Shown: in pieces, positions 35,563 to 42,298 of the stretch
Layout of the letters: each line of letters starts with the position of its first letter
Numbering within the stretch: the stretch's first letter is position 1
NCBI RefSeq assembly: GCF_900100345.1
Contig: NZ_FMTT01000050.1
Coordinates: 1-42,298, forward strand
Direction of reading: 5' to 3'
DNA length: 42,298 bases
Source of the DNA: Paenibacillus tianmuensis
Lineage (GTDB): Bacteria > Bacillota > Bacilli > Paenibacillales > NBRC-103111
Position numbers and translations under genes: made by a program
Notes under the pieces: model-generated
Database searches by the model: none
Seen by the model: only the letters and a program-made list of their open reading frames with translations
Told to the model about the DNA's origin: nothing

Positions 35563-36387
35563 GTGGAATCTTACCTGATGTTCGAACCGACGCAGGGGAC
35601 GCGCACCCCGGGTCATTATGCGGAATTCAAGCCTTGCCCCGCGCTTAAGGCGTATGTATCGTGCTATTGGAGCTCCCGGACGGATGGAACGGGATTGCGG
35701 AATGAACCTGCGGTTACCGTCGTTCCAGACGGCTGTACGGATCTGATTTTCGAATGGGCAGCTGCAGGTGGGGGAGACGTTTCGATCCGCTTCTGCGGAA
35801 CGTTTGAGCTGCCCTTTAGCCCGGAGTCGAAGCGCAAGGACGCGTCGGAAACGTTTGCGGTGCGGTTTTTTCCGGGAGGAGCCTACCCCTTTATTGGAGT
35901 GCCGCTTGGCGAGTTTAAAAATGCGTTGTTTCGGGGGACGGACGTATGGGGGAAAGCGGCGGCGGAGCTCGGGGAACAGCTGCGGCTTGCCGCAGGAACC
36001 GCGGAACGGCTCGTCCTTGTGGAAACAGCGCTGCTACGCCTACTGGCGGCTGCGGAGAGCGGCAGAGTGGAAGCGCCGGCGGTATTGCATGAGGCGATGG
36101 TGCGTATTTTTGCAGCGAGGGGAGCGGTTAGCGTCCAGCAGTTGGCCCGGTCGGAGAATATTAGCGCAAGGCAGCTGCAGCGGCTGTTCGACGGCCGGAT
36201 CGGGCTGGGACCGAAAACGTTTTGCGGTATTGTCCGGTTTCAAAATATATTGCGCGATGCGGAAAGGCATCCCAAGCTTTCCTGGCAGGAAATCGCCGGG
36301 GCTTACGGATACTGCGATCAGGCGCATTTTATTCGCGACTTCAAGCGCTTTTACGGCGAGCTTCCTTCTTCGTTGATGATGTCCTAG
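35563..36387 (+). CDS. AraC-family transcriptional regulator with DUF6597-like N-terminal domain
   Basis: 274 residues from GTG at 35563 (GGAAGGGG about ten bases before); ATG at 35578 is possible. The N-terminal domain has CPALKAYVSCYWSS and VVPDGCTDLIFEW, usual for DUF6597-type AraC regulators. The C-terminal DNA-binding part has two helix-turn-helix units: LARSENISARQLQRLFDGRIG and SWQEIAGAYGYCDQAHFIRDFKRFYG. Ligand and targets are unknown; the neighbouring alpha/alpha-toroid gene on the same strand is one candidate. It lies inside the insertion between leuA and leuB. Confidence 0.88.
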   Translation: MESYLMFEPTQGTRTPGHYAEFKPCPALKAYVSCYWSSRTDGTGLRNEPAVTVVPDGCTDLIFEWAAAGGGDVSIRFCGTFELPFSPESKRKDASETFAVRFFPGGAYPFIGVPLGEFKNALFRGTDVWGKAAAELGEQLRLAAGTAERLVLVETALLRLLAAAESGRVEAPAVLHEAMVRIFAARGAVSVQQLARSENISARQLQRLFDGRIGLGPKTFCGIVRFQNILRDAERHPKLSWQEIAGAYGYCDQAHFIRDFKRFYGELPSSLMMS

Positions 36388-36517
36388 CAGGTGGTCCAGC
36401 CGCCATGTATGCAAGGGGTTCCGTTCGGAGCTAGCATGTCCGATTTGTTCAATACAAGCCGCCTAAGGCGGGTTATACTGGTATACGGAAATCAAGCATC
36501 AAGGAGGCGTGTGGGCG

Positions 36518-37417
36518 ATGGAAGTCAATAGAGCCGCTGCGGCGGCGGAAGATCGGGCCAAGCATTACCTGAAAACGAAAGCGCGGCCGCTGGAGAAGGC
36601 GATGTATGAGTATGAGTTCGAGGGGGGACACGCGGAGGACGTGGTCAGGGCACTGGAGCCCTACCAGAACGAAGACGGCGGCTTCGGGCATGGACTGGAG
36701 CCGGATATTCGCTGCGAGGCGTCCTCGGCAATCGCCACGACTGTAGCGCTGCAAACGTTGTCCCTGCTTCCCCGGGAGGCAGGCGGGGAGATGACGAGAA
36801 AAGCGCTGCGTTACTTTACGCAGACGTACGACCCTGCGATTGCAGGCTGGGACAAGGTGCCGCCGGAGGTCGAGTCGTCCCCTCGGGCCCCGTGGTGGAA
36901 TTTCGAAAAGGCGAATCCGTACTGGGGCAACCCGAACGCGGAAGTCGCGGGCTACTTTATTCAGTTCCGGGAATGGCCGGAGGCGGAAGGCTGGGCGGAC
37001 AAGCTGACGGAGCTTGCCATCGGTAAGCTGTACTCGGAATCGTCGCTGGACGAATTCCATGAGCTGTTGTGCTACTTGCGTCTGTCCGAGCGGCTCACCG
37101 ACGAGCAGCGGGCGCGGATCGCCGACCGGCTCGATACAATGATCGGCCGCTGTGTCACGGTCGATCCGTCACAGTGGAGCGGGTACGGGCTTCATCCGGT
37201 TCAAGTGGCGACAACACGGCAGTCCCCGTACTACGAGCGGTATAAGGATAGCATACCGGCCAATCTGGAGTTCATCGTCCAGGGGCAGACGGAGGAGGGA
37301 GCGTGGGAGCCTGCGTGGGCTTGGGGGCAGTACGAGGACGTTTGGCCGATTGCCAAAGAAGCGTGGAAAGGCGTGCTGACGCTGGGGAACTTGCGGCTGC
37401 TGCGGGATTTGCGATAA
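36518..37417 (+). CDS. Alpha/alpha-toroid (prenyltransferase/squalene-cyclase-like) protein, function unknown
   Basis: 299 residues. ATG at 36518 chosen because GGAGG lies ten bases upstream; the GTG at 36509 is too close to it. YQNEDGGFGHGLEPD (about 47-61) is the QNxDGGFG repeat motif of the six-hairpin toroid fold seen in prenyltransferases and terpene cyclases; a second, weaker copy is VQGQTEEGAWEP near 253. No DxDD or DxxDD catalytic motif is visible, so cyclase activity is doubtful. No signal peptide. Known relatives are mostly hypothetical proteins. A CCGCC/GGCGG hairpin precedes it at about 36460. Confidence 0.65.
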   Translation: MEVNRAAAAAEDRAKHYLKTKARPLEKAMYEYEFEGGHAEDVVRALEPYQNEDGGFGHGLEPDIRCEASSAIATTVALQTLSLLPREAGGEMTRKALRYFTQTYDPAIAGWDKVPPEVESSPRAPWWNFEKANPYWGNPNAEVAGYFIQFREWPEAEGWADKLTELAIGKLYSESSLDEFHELLCYLRLSERLTDEQRARIADRLDTMIGRCVTVDPSQWSGYGLHPVQVATTRQSPYYERYKDSIPANLEFIVQGQTEEGAWEPAWAWGQYEDVWPIAKEAWKGVLTLGNLRLLRDLR

Positions 37418-37448
37418 AGTCGGATACCCGGCGGAAGTAACACAGTCA

Positions 37449-37504
37449 CCACCCGCCTCTTTCCGGTACGCCTCGTTGCGGTTGCGGCGCCGCACGGCGG
37501 GTGG
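37449..37504. repeat. 9-bp inverted repeat after the toroid-protein gene
   Basis: CCACCCGCC (37449-37457) and GGCGGGTGG (37496-37504) are exact reverse complements around a 38-base loop. No T-run follows, so termination is uncertain. Confidence 0.4.
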
Positions 37505-37575
37505 CGGACCCCGTAGCTTTGCAGTCTTTGGAACGAATCATGCCGTCTAAGACTAGGTATTGATTATTATTAAAA

Positions 37576-37602
37576 CAAAAGGAACCCGTTTAAGGGGTTC
37601 CT
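37576..37602 (-). terminator. Minus-strand terminator behind the decayed XRE gene
   Basis: AGGAACCC (37580-37587) pairs with GGGTTCCT (37595-37602); on the minus strand TTTGTTTTA follows. It is the intact end of an otherwise broken unit. Confidence 0.75.
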
Positions 37603-37756
37603 AGAGTTTGTTGAGAAAGTGGGCGTCTCATTTGGCCATTTTCGGGCTCGTCGATATATTCCATTAAATCGCCGGGGTGATGCCGACCAGTTCGGAGAGC
37701 CGGTTCAACGACATTTTGCGCTCCGCCATCACAACATCCAATTTGATTCTTATCAT
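37590..37756 (-). pseudogene. YozG-like Cro/C1-type HTH regulator with internal deletion
   Basis: From ATG at 37756 the minus strand reads MIRIKLDVVMAERKMSLNRL, then SELVGITPA, which is the first half of the short YozG-type helix-turn-helix regulators. Directly after, the frame is broken by TAA (37664-37666), while one frame over it continues PGDLMEYIDEPENGQ, the end of the same family. About 25 middle residues, including the recognition helix, are missing. The join sits on CCCGGCGA, a stretch that could occur at both ends of the lost part. The protein cannot bind DNA as drawn. Its terminator survives. Confidence 0.75.
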
Positions 37757-37785
37757 CTTATCGCCTACTTCGCAGTTAAATTGTT

Positions 37786-38060
37786 TTATGATTTTCCTCC
37801 ACTGCATGTACCGCTATTTTTAAAGCCCAAGAGATCAGGCACGATCCCACCGATCATCGTATCGACATAGGACAGGTTGGAAAGCGAAATCTGCGCATTG
37901 GAAACGACACGTTCTCATACGAGAAAAGACTGTCTTCATAAATATTGTTCAGAAGCTTGCGCATAACCATAGGAACAAGAGCGTGAACAAAAGCATGCAC
38001 GCCGTGGAAATTGATTAAGACGATGAAAGCTGTTAAGGTTAAAATCAGTAACATGAACAT
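37786..38060 (-). pseudogene. Frame-broken small membrane protein upstream of the XRE remnant
   Basis: The minus strand from ATG at 38060 reads a hydrophobic MFMLLILTLTAFIVLINF and then MRKLLNNIYEDSLFSYEN, like the middle of DUF2975-type membrane proteins usually paired with YozG-like regulators. Around 37905 the sense changes frame: the next frame continues ISLSNLSYVDTMIGG to a TAA at 37786. It looks like the shortened, frameshifted partner of the broken XRE gene. The family assignment is tentative. It also overlaps the upstream region of ydbS on the other strand. Confidence 0.45.
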
Positions 38061-38088
38061 GGCAGCTTGGAGCTATAGGGGTGAATCT

Positions 38089-38583
38089 ATGTTTTCTCCA
38101 ATTGGCGCGCCTCAAAGACGATTGTCCAAGGATGCGGTTAAAGTATGGGTGATCAGTGAAACGATTTCGAATGTGATCGGCTTTGTCCTGCTTGGGGTTT
38201 TGCTCTATTTGGACCATCGCTACGCGTGGAAAGAGTGGATCGGCTGGATTCTTATCGGCATTGTCGTCATTTCCGTGCCGTTCGCGGTCTGGTCTTTCAT
38301 CAGGCCGTTATTGCTCTATAAAAACTGGCGCTACGACATGAATGAAGAGTTTTTGCAGCTGAAATCGGGCGCGTTAAACGAAGAGCACCAACTCGTCCCG
38401 ATGACCAAAATCCAGTCGGTCGCTACAAAGCAAGGACCGCTTCTGCGAAAGTACGGCCTCTGCTCGGTCTCGATCAAAACGATGGGATCGACGCATGTCA
38501 TACCTGCTCTGCCTAAAGAGATCGCGATCGAGTTAAGGGATCAGATCGCCCATTTCGCCAAAATAAAGGAAGTGGAGTCATGA
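38089..38583 (+). CDS. ydbS: YdbS-like membrane protein with bacterial PH domain
   Basis: 164 residues. ATG at 38089 follows AGGGGTGA by about five bases; the open frame begins earlier at 38011 without a ribosome site. Two membrane segments (about 22-70) are followed by a bPH_2 domain (YDMNEEFLQLKSGALNEEHQLVPMTKIQSV). Length and the coupled YdbT-type gene match the Bacillus ydbS-ydbT pair, membrane proteins linked there to resistance against some antimicrobial peptides. ATGA overlap with the next gene. The molecular role is not settled. Confidence 0.82.
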   Translation: MFSPIGAPQRRLSKDAVKVWVISETISNVIGFVLLGVLLYLDHRYAWKEWIGWILIGIVVISVPFAVWSFIRPLLLYKNWRYDMNEEFLQLKSGALNEEHQLVPMTKIQSVATKQGPLLRKYGLCSVSIKTMGSTHVIPALPKEIAIELRDQIAHFAKIKEVES

Positions 38584-40079
38584 CCGAAGCGAAACGGTAT
38601 CATCCGCTGACGATAGTTTTGAAATTATGGAAGCTGGTCAAGGTCTCGTTTGTCATCGCCATGTACTTATTCGTGATCAAATTCGGTTCGGATTCGACTT
38701 TCCTTATTTATGGGAGGATCGCTTTTTTTGTATTGATCGGGGTCTCCGTTCTTGTCATTCTATTAAAGTGGATGACGCATAAATACAAGCTCGACGATGC
38801 TTCGTTTCATCTCTATGAAGGGGTGTTCACCAAGTCCGGACGAACGATTCCTTTCGCCAAAATTCAAAACGTCAACCGTCACAGGACCTTATTCCATCGG
38901 CTGTTTAACGTGACTTCCATCCGATTTGAAACAGGGCTCACCGGTGAAGAGGCCGCCGTCGAATTCGAGGTCATTTCTTTAGTGGAAGCCGACAATATGG
39001 AAAAGCATGCGACAAGCCCGGTGCCGGATGAGCCAGCGACGGCACATGACGGCGAAGCTGCCGCGGAGTCGTATGCAGAAGCGGTGAATCCGCGGCGGAT
39101 CGTTCATTTTAAGCCGACAAAAAAAGATGTTGTGCGTGCTTCCTTTACATCCTTAAGCTTTCTGGTCCTGATTCCTTTGCTGGCCTCTTTTTATTCCAAA
39201 ATCGACGAAATCTTTCCTATGAAGCAAGAGGCGAAAGGTTTGTTCTCCATCCTTAAGGAGTCCTGGTGGATTGCCGCGATTCTGCTCGTTGTGCTCATTG
39301 TGGTCTCCGTCGCTTTCGGAATCGCCAGAACCTTTGTGAAGTATGGAAAATACGAAATTTCTTCCGATTCCGACCGCATCTACATTACAAAAGGGCTGAT
39401 CGACGAAACGGTATTTTCCATTCTCAAGCAAAGGGTACAGGCGGTTGAAATTACGCAGTCCGTGCTGAAACGCTTGCTCGGACTCGCCGAAGTGAAGCTG
39501 ATCAGCGCAGGAGGCCTTGGCGACGGGGAAGACGAGCTGGAAATCAGCACGCTGTATCCTTTTTTGCCTGTTCAGCGCGCCTATGAGATGATCTCGGAAA
39601 TACTGCCGGCTTATGAAGTGACCCGCGAGATGAAGCGGCTTCCCGCGAAATCGTTATGGGTCCGCATGCTCAGGCCAAGCTGGCTTTGGATCTTATCGAC
39701 GGCTGCTCTATTTTATTTCAAGCCGCGGTTGCTGGGATTCGAACAGACCTGGTGGGTTTTATCCGTTGTTTTGCTGATTTGGATCTTCGTATCCAGATGG
39801 CTTGATTACACCAATACGCGGTACGTCTTGAAGGATAACTTTATTCAATTCAAAACGGGAAGTCTGACAACGGCTCTATTCGTTTCGAAGCGGGAGAAGA
39901 TCCTTGAAGTGAAAGTCACCCGCAGCGTAGTTCAAAAATGGCTGGGGCTTGCATCCATCGGGACAATGAACCGGGCCAAGCCGGTACGTCACGCCGGGAT
40001 CGACGATGCGCCGGTCGAGCTGGCCGAGTCGTTTGTCAAGTGGTATATGGGACGCCGCAAGGAGATCAAAGTGGAATAG
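38580..40079 (+). CDS. ydbT: YdbT-like membrane protein with repeated bacterial PH domains
   Basis: 499 residues, close to Bacillus YdbT. Three units can be seen, each a pair of membrane segments followed by a bPH_2 domain: about 15-60 then YKLDDASFHLYEGVFTKSGR; about 185-250 then YEISSDSDRIYITKGLIDE; about 360-400 then YVLKDNFIQFKTGSL. Each domain has a conserved I/L-P-F-x-K-I-Q or K-R-x-Q/E turn. A charged stretch (about 130-165) links the first two. It overlaps ydbS by four bases and probably forms a complex with it. Confidence 0.85.
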   Translation: MTEAKRYHPLTIVLKLWKLVKVSFVIAMYLFVIKFGSDSTFLIYGRIAFFVLIGVSVLVILLKWMTHKYKLDDASFHLYEGVFTKSGRTIPFAKIQNVNRHRTLFHRLFNVTSIRFETGLTGEEAAVEFEVISLVEADNMEKHATSPVPDEPATAHDGEAAAESYAEAVNPRRIVHFKPTKKDVVRASFTSLSFLVLIPLLASFYSKIDEIFPMKQEAKGLFSILKESWWIAAILLVVLIVVSVAFGIARTFVKYGKYEISSDSDRIYITKGLIDETVFSILKQRVQAVEITQSVLKRLLGLAEVKLISAGGLGDGEDELEISTLYPFLPVQRAYEMISEILPAYEVTREMKRLPAKSLWVRMLRPSWLWILSTAALFYFKPRLLGFEQTWWVLSVVLLIWIFVSRWLDYTNTRYVLKDNFIQFKTGSLTTALFVSKREKILEVKVTRSVVQKWLGLASIGTMNRAKPVRHAGIDDAPVELAESFVKWYMGRRKEIKVE

Positions 40080-40254
40080 AAGCGCAGTTGGCGCTTGTTC
40101 CGTTTTCCGGCTTTGGGTACACTCCGGAAGGGCGATTGGTGATATGGCGTTGGTTATAGGTTTTGTCTATCAAATCTATTCGATTTATGTCTTGGCGTAA
40201 AGACAGCAAAATGTGCTACAAAAGAGATAATGAACTTATTTAGGAGTGAAACCA

Positions 40255-41334
40255 ATGGCAGACGTGAAGAAAATTGCCGTCATCGCCGGGGACGGCATCG
40301 GTCCCGAGGTTGTGGCGGAAGCGATTAAAGTTATGAAAAAAACCGAGGACGTGTTCGGGTACCGTTTTGAGTTCGAGCACGGCTTGTTTGGCGGAATCGC
40401 GATTGACGAAAAAGGAACCCCGCTGCCGGAGGATACGCTGGCAATTTGTAAGAAAGCCGACGCCGTGCTGCTCGGAGCCGTTGGCGGCCCGAAATGGGAC
40501 AACAATCCGAAGGAGCTGCGTCCGGAAACGGGGCTGCTTGGCATCCGCAAGGCGCTCGGTTTGTTCTCCAACATTCGTCCGGCTAACGTATTCGATTGCT
40601 TGAAGGAAGCTTCCACGCTGAAGCCGGAAGTGCTTGAAGGCACGGATCTGATCGTCGTCCGCGAGCTGACCGGGGGGATTTATTTTGGAGAGAAATTCCG
40701 CCGCGAGGGTGCGAACGGAGAAGAGGCGGTCGATACGTGCGTATACAACGTCACGGAAGTGGAGCGCATCGTGCGCCAAGCGTTCGAGATCGCCCGTACC
40801 CGCCGCAAGAAGCTGGCGTCCGTCGATAAAGCGAACGTGCTGGAAACGTCCCGCCTGTGGAGAGAAACGGTCAACCGGATCGCGCCGGATTATCCGGACG
40901 TCGAGCTGGAGCACGTGCTCGTGGACAACTGCGCGATGCAGCTTCTGCGCCGTCCGTCCAGCTTCGACGTCATCGTGACGGAGAACATGTTCGGCGACAT
41001 TCTGAGCGACGAAGCGGCGATGCTGACGGGGTCGATCGGCATGCTGTCCTCCGCCTCCCTGGGCGAAGGGGCGTTCGGCCTGTACGAGCCGGTGCACGGC
41101 TCCGCGCCGGATATTGCGGGCCAAGGTATTGCGAATCCGATCGCAACGATCTTGTCCGTAGCGCTGATGTACCGCCTGACGTTCGGTTACCATGACGCCG
41201 CCGAAGCGATCGAGCGCGCCGTGAAGGAAGTGCTGGACGCGGGTCACCGCACCGGAGACATTGCCGTCGACAAGAGCAAGGCGCTCGGCACGACCGCGAT
41301 GGGCGAGCTGATCGTTGGCGCCATCCGCAAATAA
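40255..41334 (+). CDS. leuB: 3-isopropylmalate dehydrogenase
   Basis: 359 residues. ATG at 40255, nine bases after TTAGGAG; the in-frame GTG at 40246 touches the ribosome site. It oxidises and decarboxylates 3-isopropylmalate with NAD+, the third leucine step. Motifs: [98 protein letters not shown] region (here MLSSASLG), and [18 protein letters not shown]. It lies 4.9 kb behind leuA with unrelated genes between; leuCD are not in the window. No firm promoter was found in the 175 bases upstream. Confidence 0.95.
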   Translation: MADVKKIAVIAGDGIGPEVVAEAIKVMKKTEDVFGYRFEFEHGLFGGIAIDEKGTPLPEDTLAICKKADAVLLGAVGGPKWDNNPKELRPETGLLGIRKALGLFSNIRPANVFDCLKEASTLKPEVLEGTDLIVVRELTGGIYFGEKFRREGANGEEAVDTCVYNVTEVERIVRQAFEIARTRRKKLASVDKANVLETSRLWRETVNRIAPDYPDVELEHVLVDNCAMQLLRRPSSFDVIVTENMFGDILSDEAAMLTGSIGMLSSASLGEGAFGLYEPVHGSAPDIAGQGIANPIATILSVALMYRLTFGYHDAAEAIERAVKEVLDAGHRTGDIAVDKSKALGTTAMGELIVGAIRK

Positions 41335-41364
41335 GGATCGAACCGAATAGCAAGACCGGATAGC

Positions 41365-41408
41365 AGAAAAAACTCTTGAGAAATTCCGATTTCTTAAGAG
41401 TTTTTTCT
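41365..41408 (+). terminator. Terminator after leuB
   Basis: AGAAAAAACTCTT-AGAAAT pairs with ATTTCT-AAGAGTTTTTTCT (41365-41408) around loop TCCG. The T-run forms part of the stem and continues into TCTGTTTTC. Confidence 0.88.
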
Positions 41409-41421
41409 GTTTTCTACAGTT

Positions 41422-41449
41422 TTGTGTATGGATTTTCGTAGATTAGAAT
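41422..41449 (+). promoter_or_regulatory. Promoter of the ahpC-type gene
   Basis: TTGTGT (41422-41427), 16-base spacer, TAGAAT (41444-41449). The -10 lies within the PerR-like box. Confidence 0.55.
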
Positions 41450-41457
41450 TATTCTAA
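41443..41457 (+). promoter_or_regulatory. PerR-like box (7-1-7 inverted repeat)
   Basis: TTAGAAT-T-ATTCTAA is a perfect 7-1-7 palindrome differing from the PerR consensus TTATAATNATTATAA by one base per half. It overlaps the -10 element, so a bound repressor would block the promoter. A Fur or Zur site is possible, but the peroxiredoxin gene behind favours PerR. Confidence 0.7.
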
Positions 41458-41560
41458 AAAAATAATTAGTTTAATCTTAACTTGGGTGGACCCCAAATGA
41501 TACGATTCATATCGTGAAAACCGTGACCAATTACCAAATTTAAGGGAGGATTTTTGGAAC

Positions 41561-41788
41561 ATGGCAGAACGCTTGGTAGGCAAACAAGCACCCAATTTTA
41601 CAATGGATACCGTCCTTGGGAACGGACAAGAGTTCGGCAAAGTCTCTTTGTCCGACTATAAAGGCAAGTGGCTCGTATTGTTCTTCTATCCGCTGGACTT
41701 CACTTTCGTATGCCCGACGGAAATTTCGGCAATAAGCGAGGCCGCTTCGCAATTTAACTTCCTTCTGAAAGAAGTCTCCCACTTCTAA
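41561..41788 (+). pseudogene. ahpC: AhpC-type 2-Cys peroxiredoxin, cut at codon 66 by an IS200/IS605 element
   Basis: The first 66 residues ([20 protein letters not shown] ... [12 protein letters not shown]) are the start of a typical AhpC of about 187 residues, with the peroxidatic C51 in FVCPTE. From 41759 the sequence is the left end of an insertion element, which adds ten foreign residues (FLLKEVSHF type tail) and a stop. The resolving cysteine and two thirds of the fold are absent, so no peroxidase can form. Promoter, PerR-like box and GGGAGG ribosome site are intact, which suggests a recent insertion. The remainder of ahpC should lie beyond the right edge. Confidence 0.88.
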
Positions 41789-41922
41789 ATCTTGCGAAGC
41801 TTGATGAAAGTGGGAGATGAATTTCGGTAGGCGAAGCCTAAAGTCTTTTTTGTCTTGCCACATTTTCTATGATAAGATATAATCAGTCTTAGATTAAAAG
41901 AAAGGCTGCTATATCAATTATA

Positions 41923-42158
41923 TTAGACAATAATAATCATTCGGTGTTATCGCTGTATTATCATTTTGTTTTGGTTGTGAAATATCGTAGAAAAGTGATG
42001 GATGATACCCTATCTGACTATGTGAAAGAAATGTTGTTCGATGAGGTGAAAACTATAATATATCCTTAGTCGAATGGAATCATGATATGGACCATGTGCA
42101 TATTTTGTTCAAAGCACACCCGAACAAGCTCCGAAAATCAGGGGAAGAAGTGAGGTGA
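41923..42158 (+). pseudogene. tnpA: TnpA (Y1 HUH transposase) remnant
   Basis: LDNNNHSVLSLYYHFVLVVKYRRKVM is the start of IS200/IS605 TnpA, but the expected ATG is missing. TAG interrupts the frame after VKTIIYP (about 42068-42070). One frame over, ISLVEWNHDMDHVHILFKAHPN carries the HUH histidines, and then the sequence jumps to LRKSGEEVR and TGA. About 50 residues including the catalytic tyrosine helix are absent. The element cannot move by its own enzyme. Confidence 0.85.
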
Positions 42159-42164
42159 CAGGGC

Positions 42165-42298
42165 ATAGCAAACAAGGCCTATAAGTTCCGTTTGTACCCA
42201 ACGGCTCAACAAGAACAACTGCTAGCAAAAACCTTCGGTTGCGTTCGTTTTGTTTACAACAAAATGTTGGCTGAACGAAAGGAAACCTACGAGCAATT
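42165..42298 (+). CDS. tnpB: TnpB (RNA-guided nuclease of IS200/IS605 type), N-terminal part, cut by window edge; ATA at the expected start
   Basis: The frame is open from just after a TGA at 42156-42158 to the window edge. ANKAYKFRLYPTAQQEQLLA and FGCVRFVYNKMLAERKETY are the N-terminus of IS605-type TnpB (OrfB), the programmable nuclease related to Cas12. GAGGTGA (42153-42158) is a good ribosome site. The codon where relatives have ATG is ATA (42165-42167), and no other usual start occurs before the in-frame ATG at about 42258. Translation may be weak or lost. The RuvC-like domain and guide RNA region lie outside. Confidence 0.8.
   Translation, partial: MANKAYKFRLYPTAQQEQLLAKTFGCVRFVYNKMLAERKETYEQ

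Larger units (their letters stand above)
41759..42298 (+). mobile_element. IS200/IS605-family element inserted in ahpC, right end outside the window
   Basis: The left end directly follows the host TTTAAC of ahpC codons 65-66. It carries the imperfectly closed hairpin typical of such ends: TCTCCCACTT (41775-41784) with AAGTGGGAGA (41808-41817). No target duplication is expected, since these elements move as single strands next to a short fixed target. A broken tnpA and the start of tnpB follow in the usual order on the same strand. Confidence 0.85.

Noticed and set aside
40156..40184. Possible leuB promoter (TTGTCT, 17 bases, TATGTC)
   Set aside because: The -10 matches only three of six bases; too weak to call, though leuB needs a promoter in this spacer.

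Overview
The window looks like chromosomal DNA from a GC-rich Gram-positive bacterium of the Bacillota, most likely a Paenibacillus-like member of the Paenibacillaceae. The signs are strong AGGAGG-type ribosome binding sites, several TTG/GTG starts, a T-box leader before ilv-leu, an L20-type leader before infC-rpmI-rplT, and homologues of the Bacillus genes ytqA, mnmM (ytqB), ydbS and ydbT. No rRNA, tRNA or CRISPR array was seen. All identifications come from reading motifs, not from database searches.

Layout. 1-4.7 kb is an accessory island: the tail of an IS1595-type transposase and an AT-rich gene for a 1386-residue NACHT-type STAND NTPase with a C-terminal PD-(D/E)XK nuclease-like domain, a probable defence protein. 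4.9-12.7 kb holds an RlmCD-type rRNA methyltransferase, an ABC exporter pair, a small coiled-coil protein, a B12-binding radical SAM protein, manA and mnmM. 12.8-16.3 kb holds a MITE-like inverted-repeat element, a very GC-rich lipoprotein, ytqA, a secreted WGxxGxxG-CTERM protein and trmB. 16.4-20 kb carries a PAP2 phosphatase with an MGDG-synthase-type glycosyltransferase, then a membrane GT2 synthase. 20-21.5 kb is the infC (ATC start)-rpmI-rplT operon with its leader.

21.6-28.0 kb is a tightly packed glycan operon: a mannose-1-phosphate guanylyltransferase-like enzyme, a GT2 synthase fused to two tandem MshEN-type modules (the first matches the published c-di-GMP-binding pattern), a GT-C-like membrane protein, a GtrB-type polyprenyl-phosphate glycosyltransferase and a GtrA-type flippase. 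With manA at 11 kb this suggests mannose-based, lipid-linked glycosylation of the envelope under second-messenger control. A secreted metallophosphoesterase follows on the other strand.

29.7-41.3 kb is branched-chain amino acid synthesis: sigma-A promoter, T-box with a probable CUC (Leu) specifier, ilvB-ilvN-ilvC-leuA, and leuB. About 4.9 kb separates leuA from leuB and carries an AraC-type regulator, an alpha/alpha-toroid protein, a decayed XRE/membrane-protein pair and ydbS-ydbT. The window ends in an ahpC-type peroxiredoxin gene with a PerR-like box, cut at codon 66 by a decayed IS200/IS605 element whose tnpA is broken and whose tnpB runs off the edge with ATA at the expected start.
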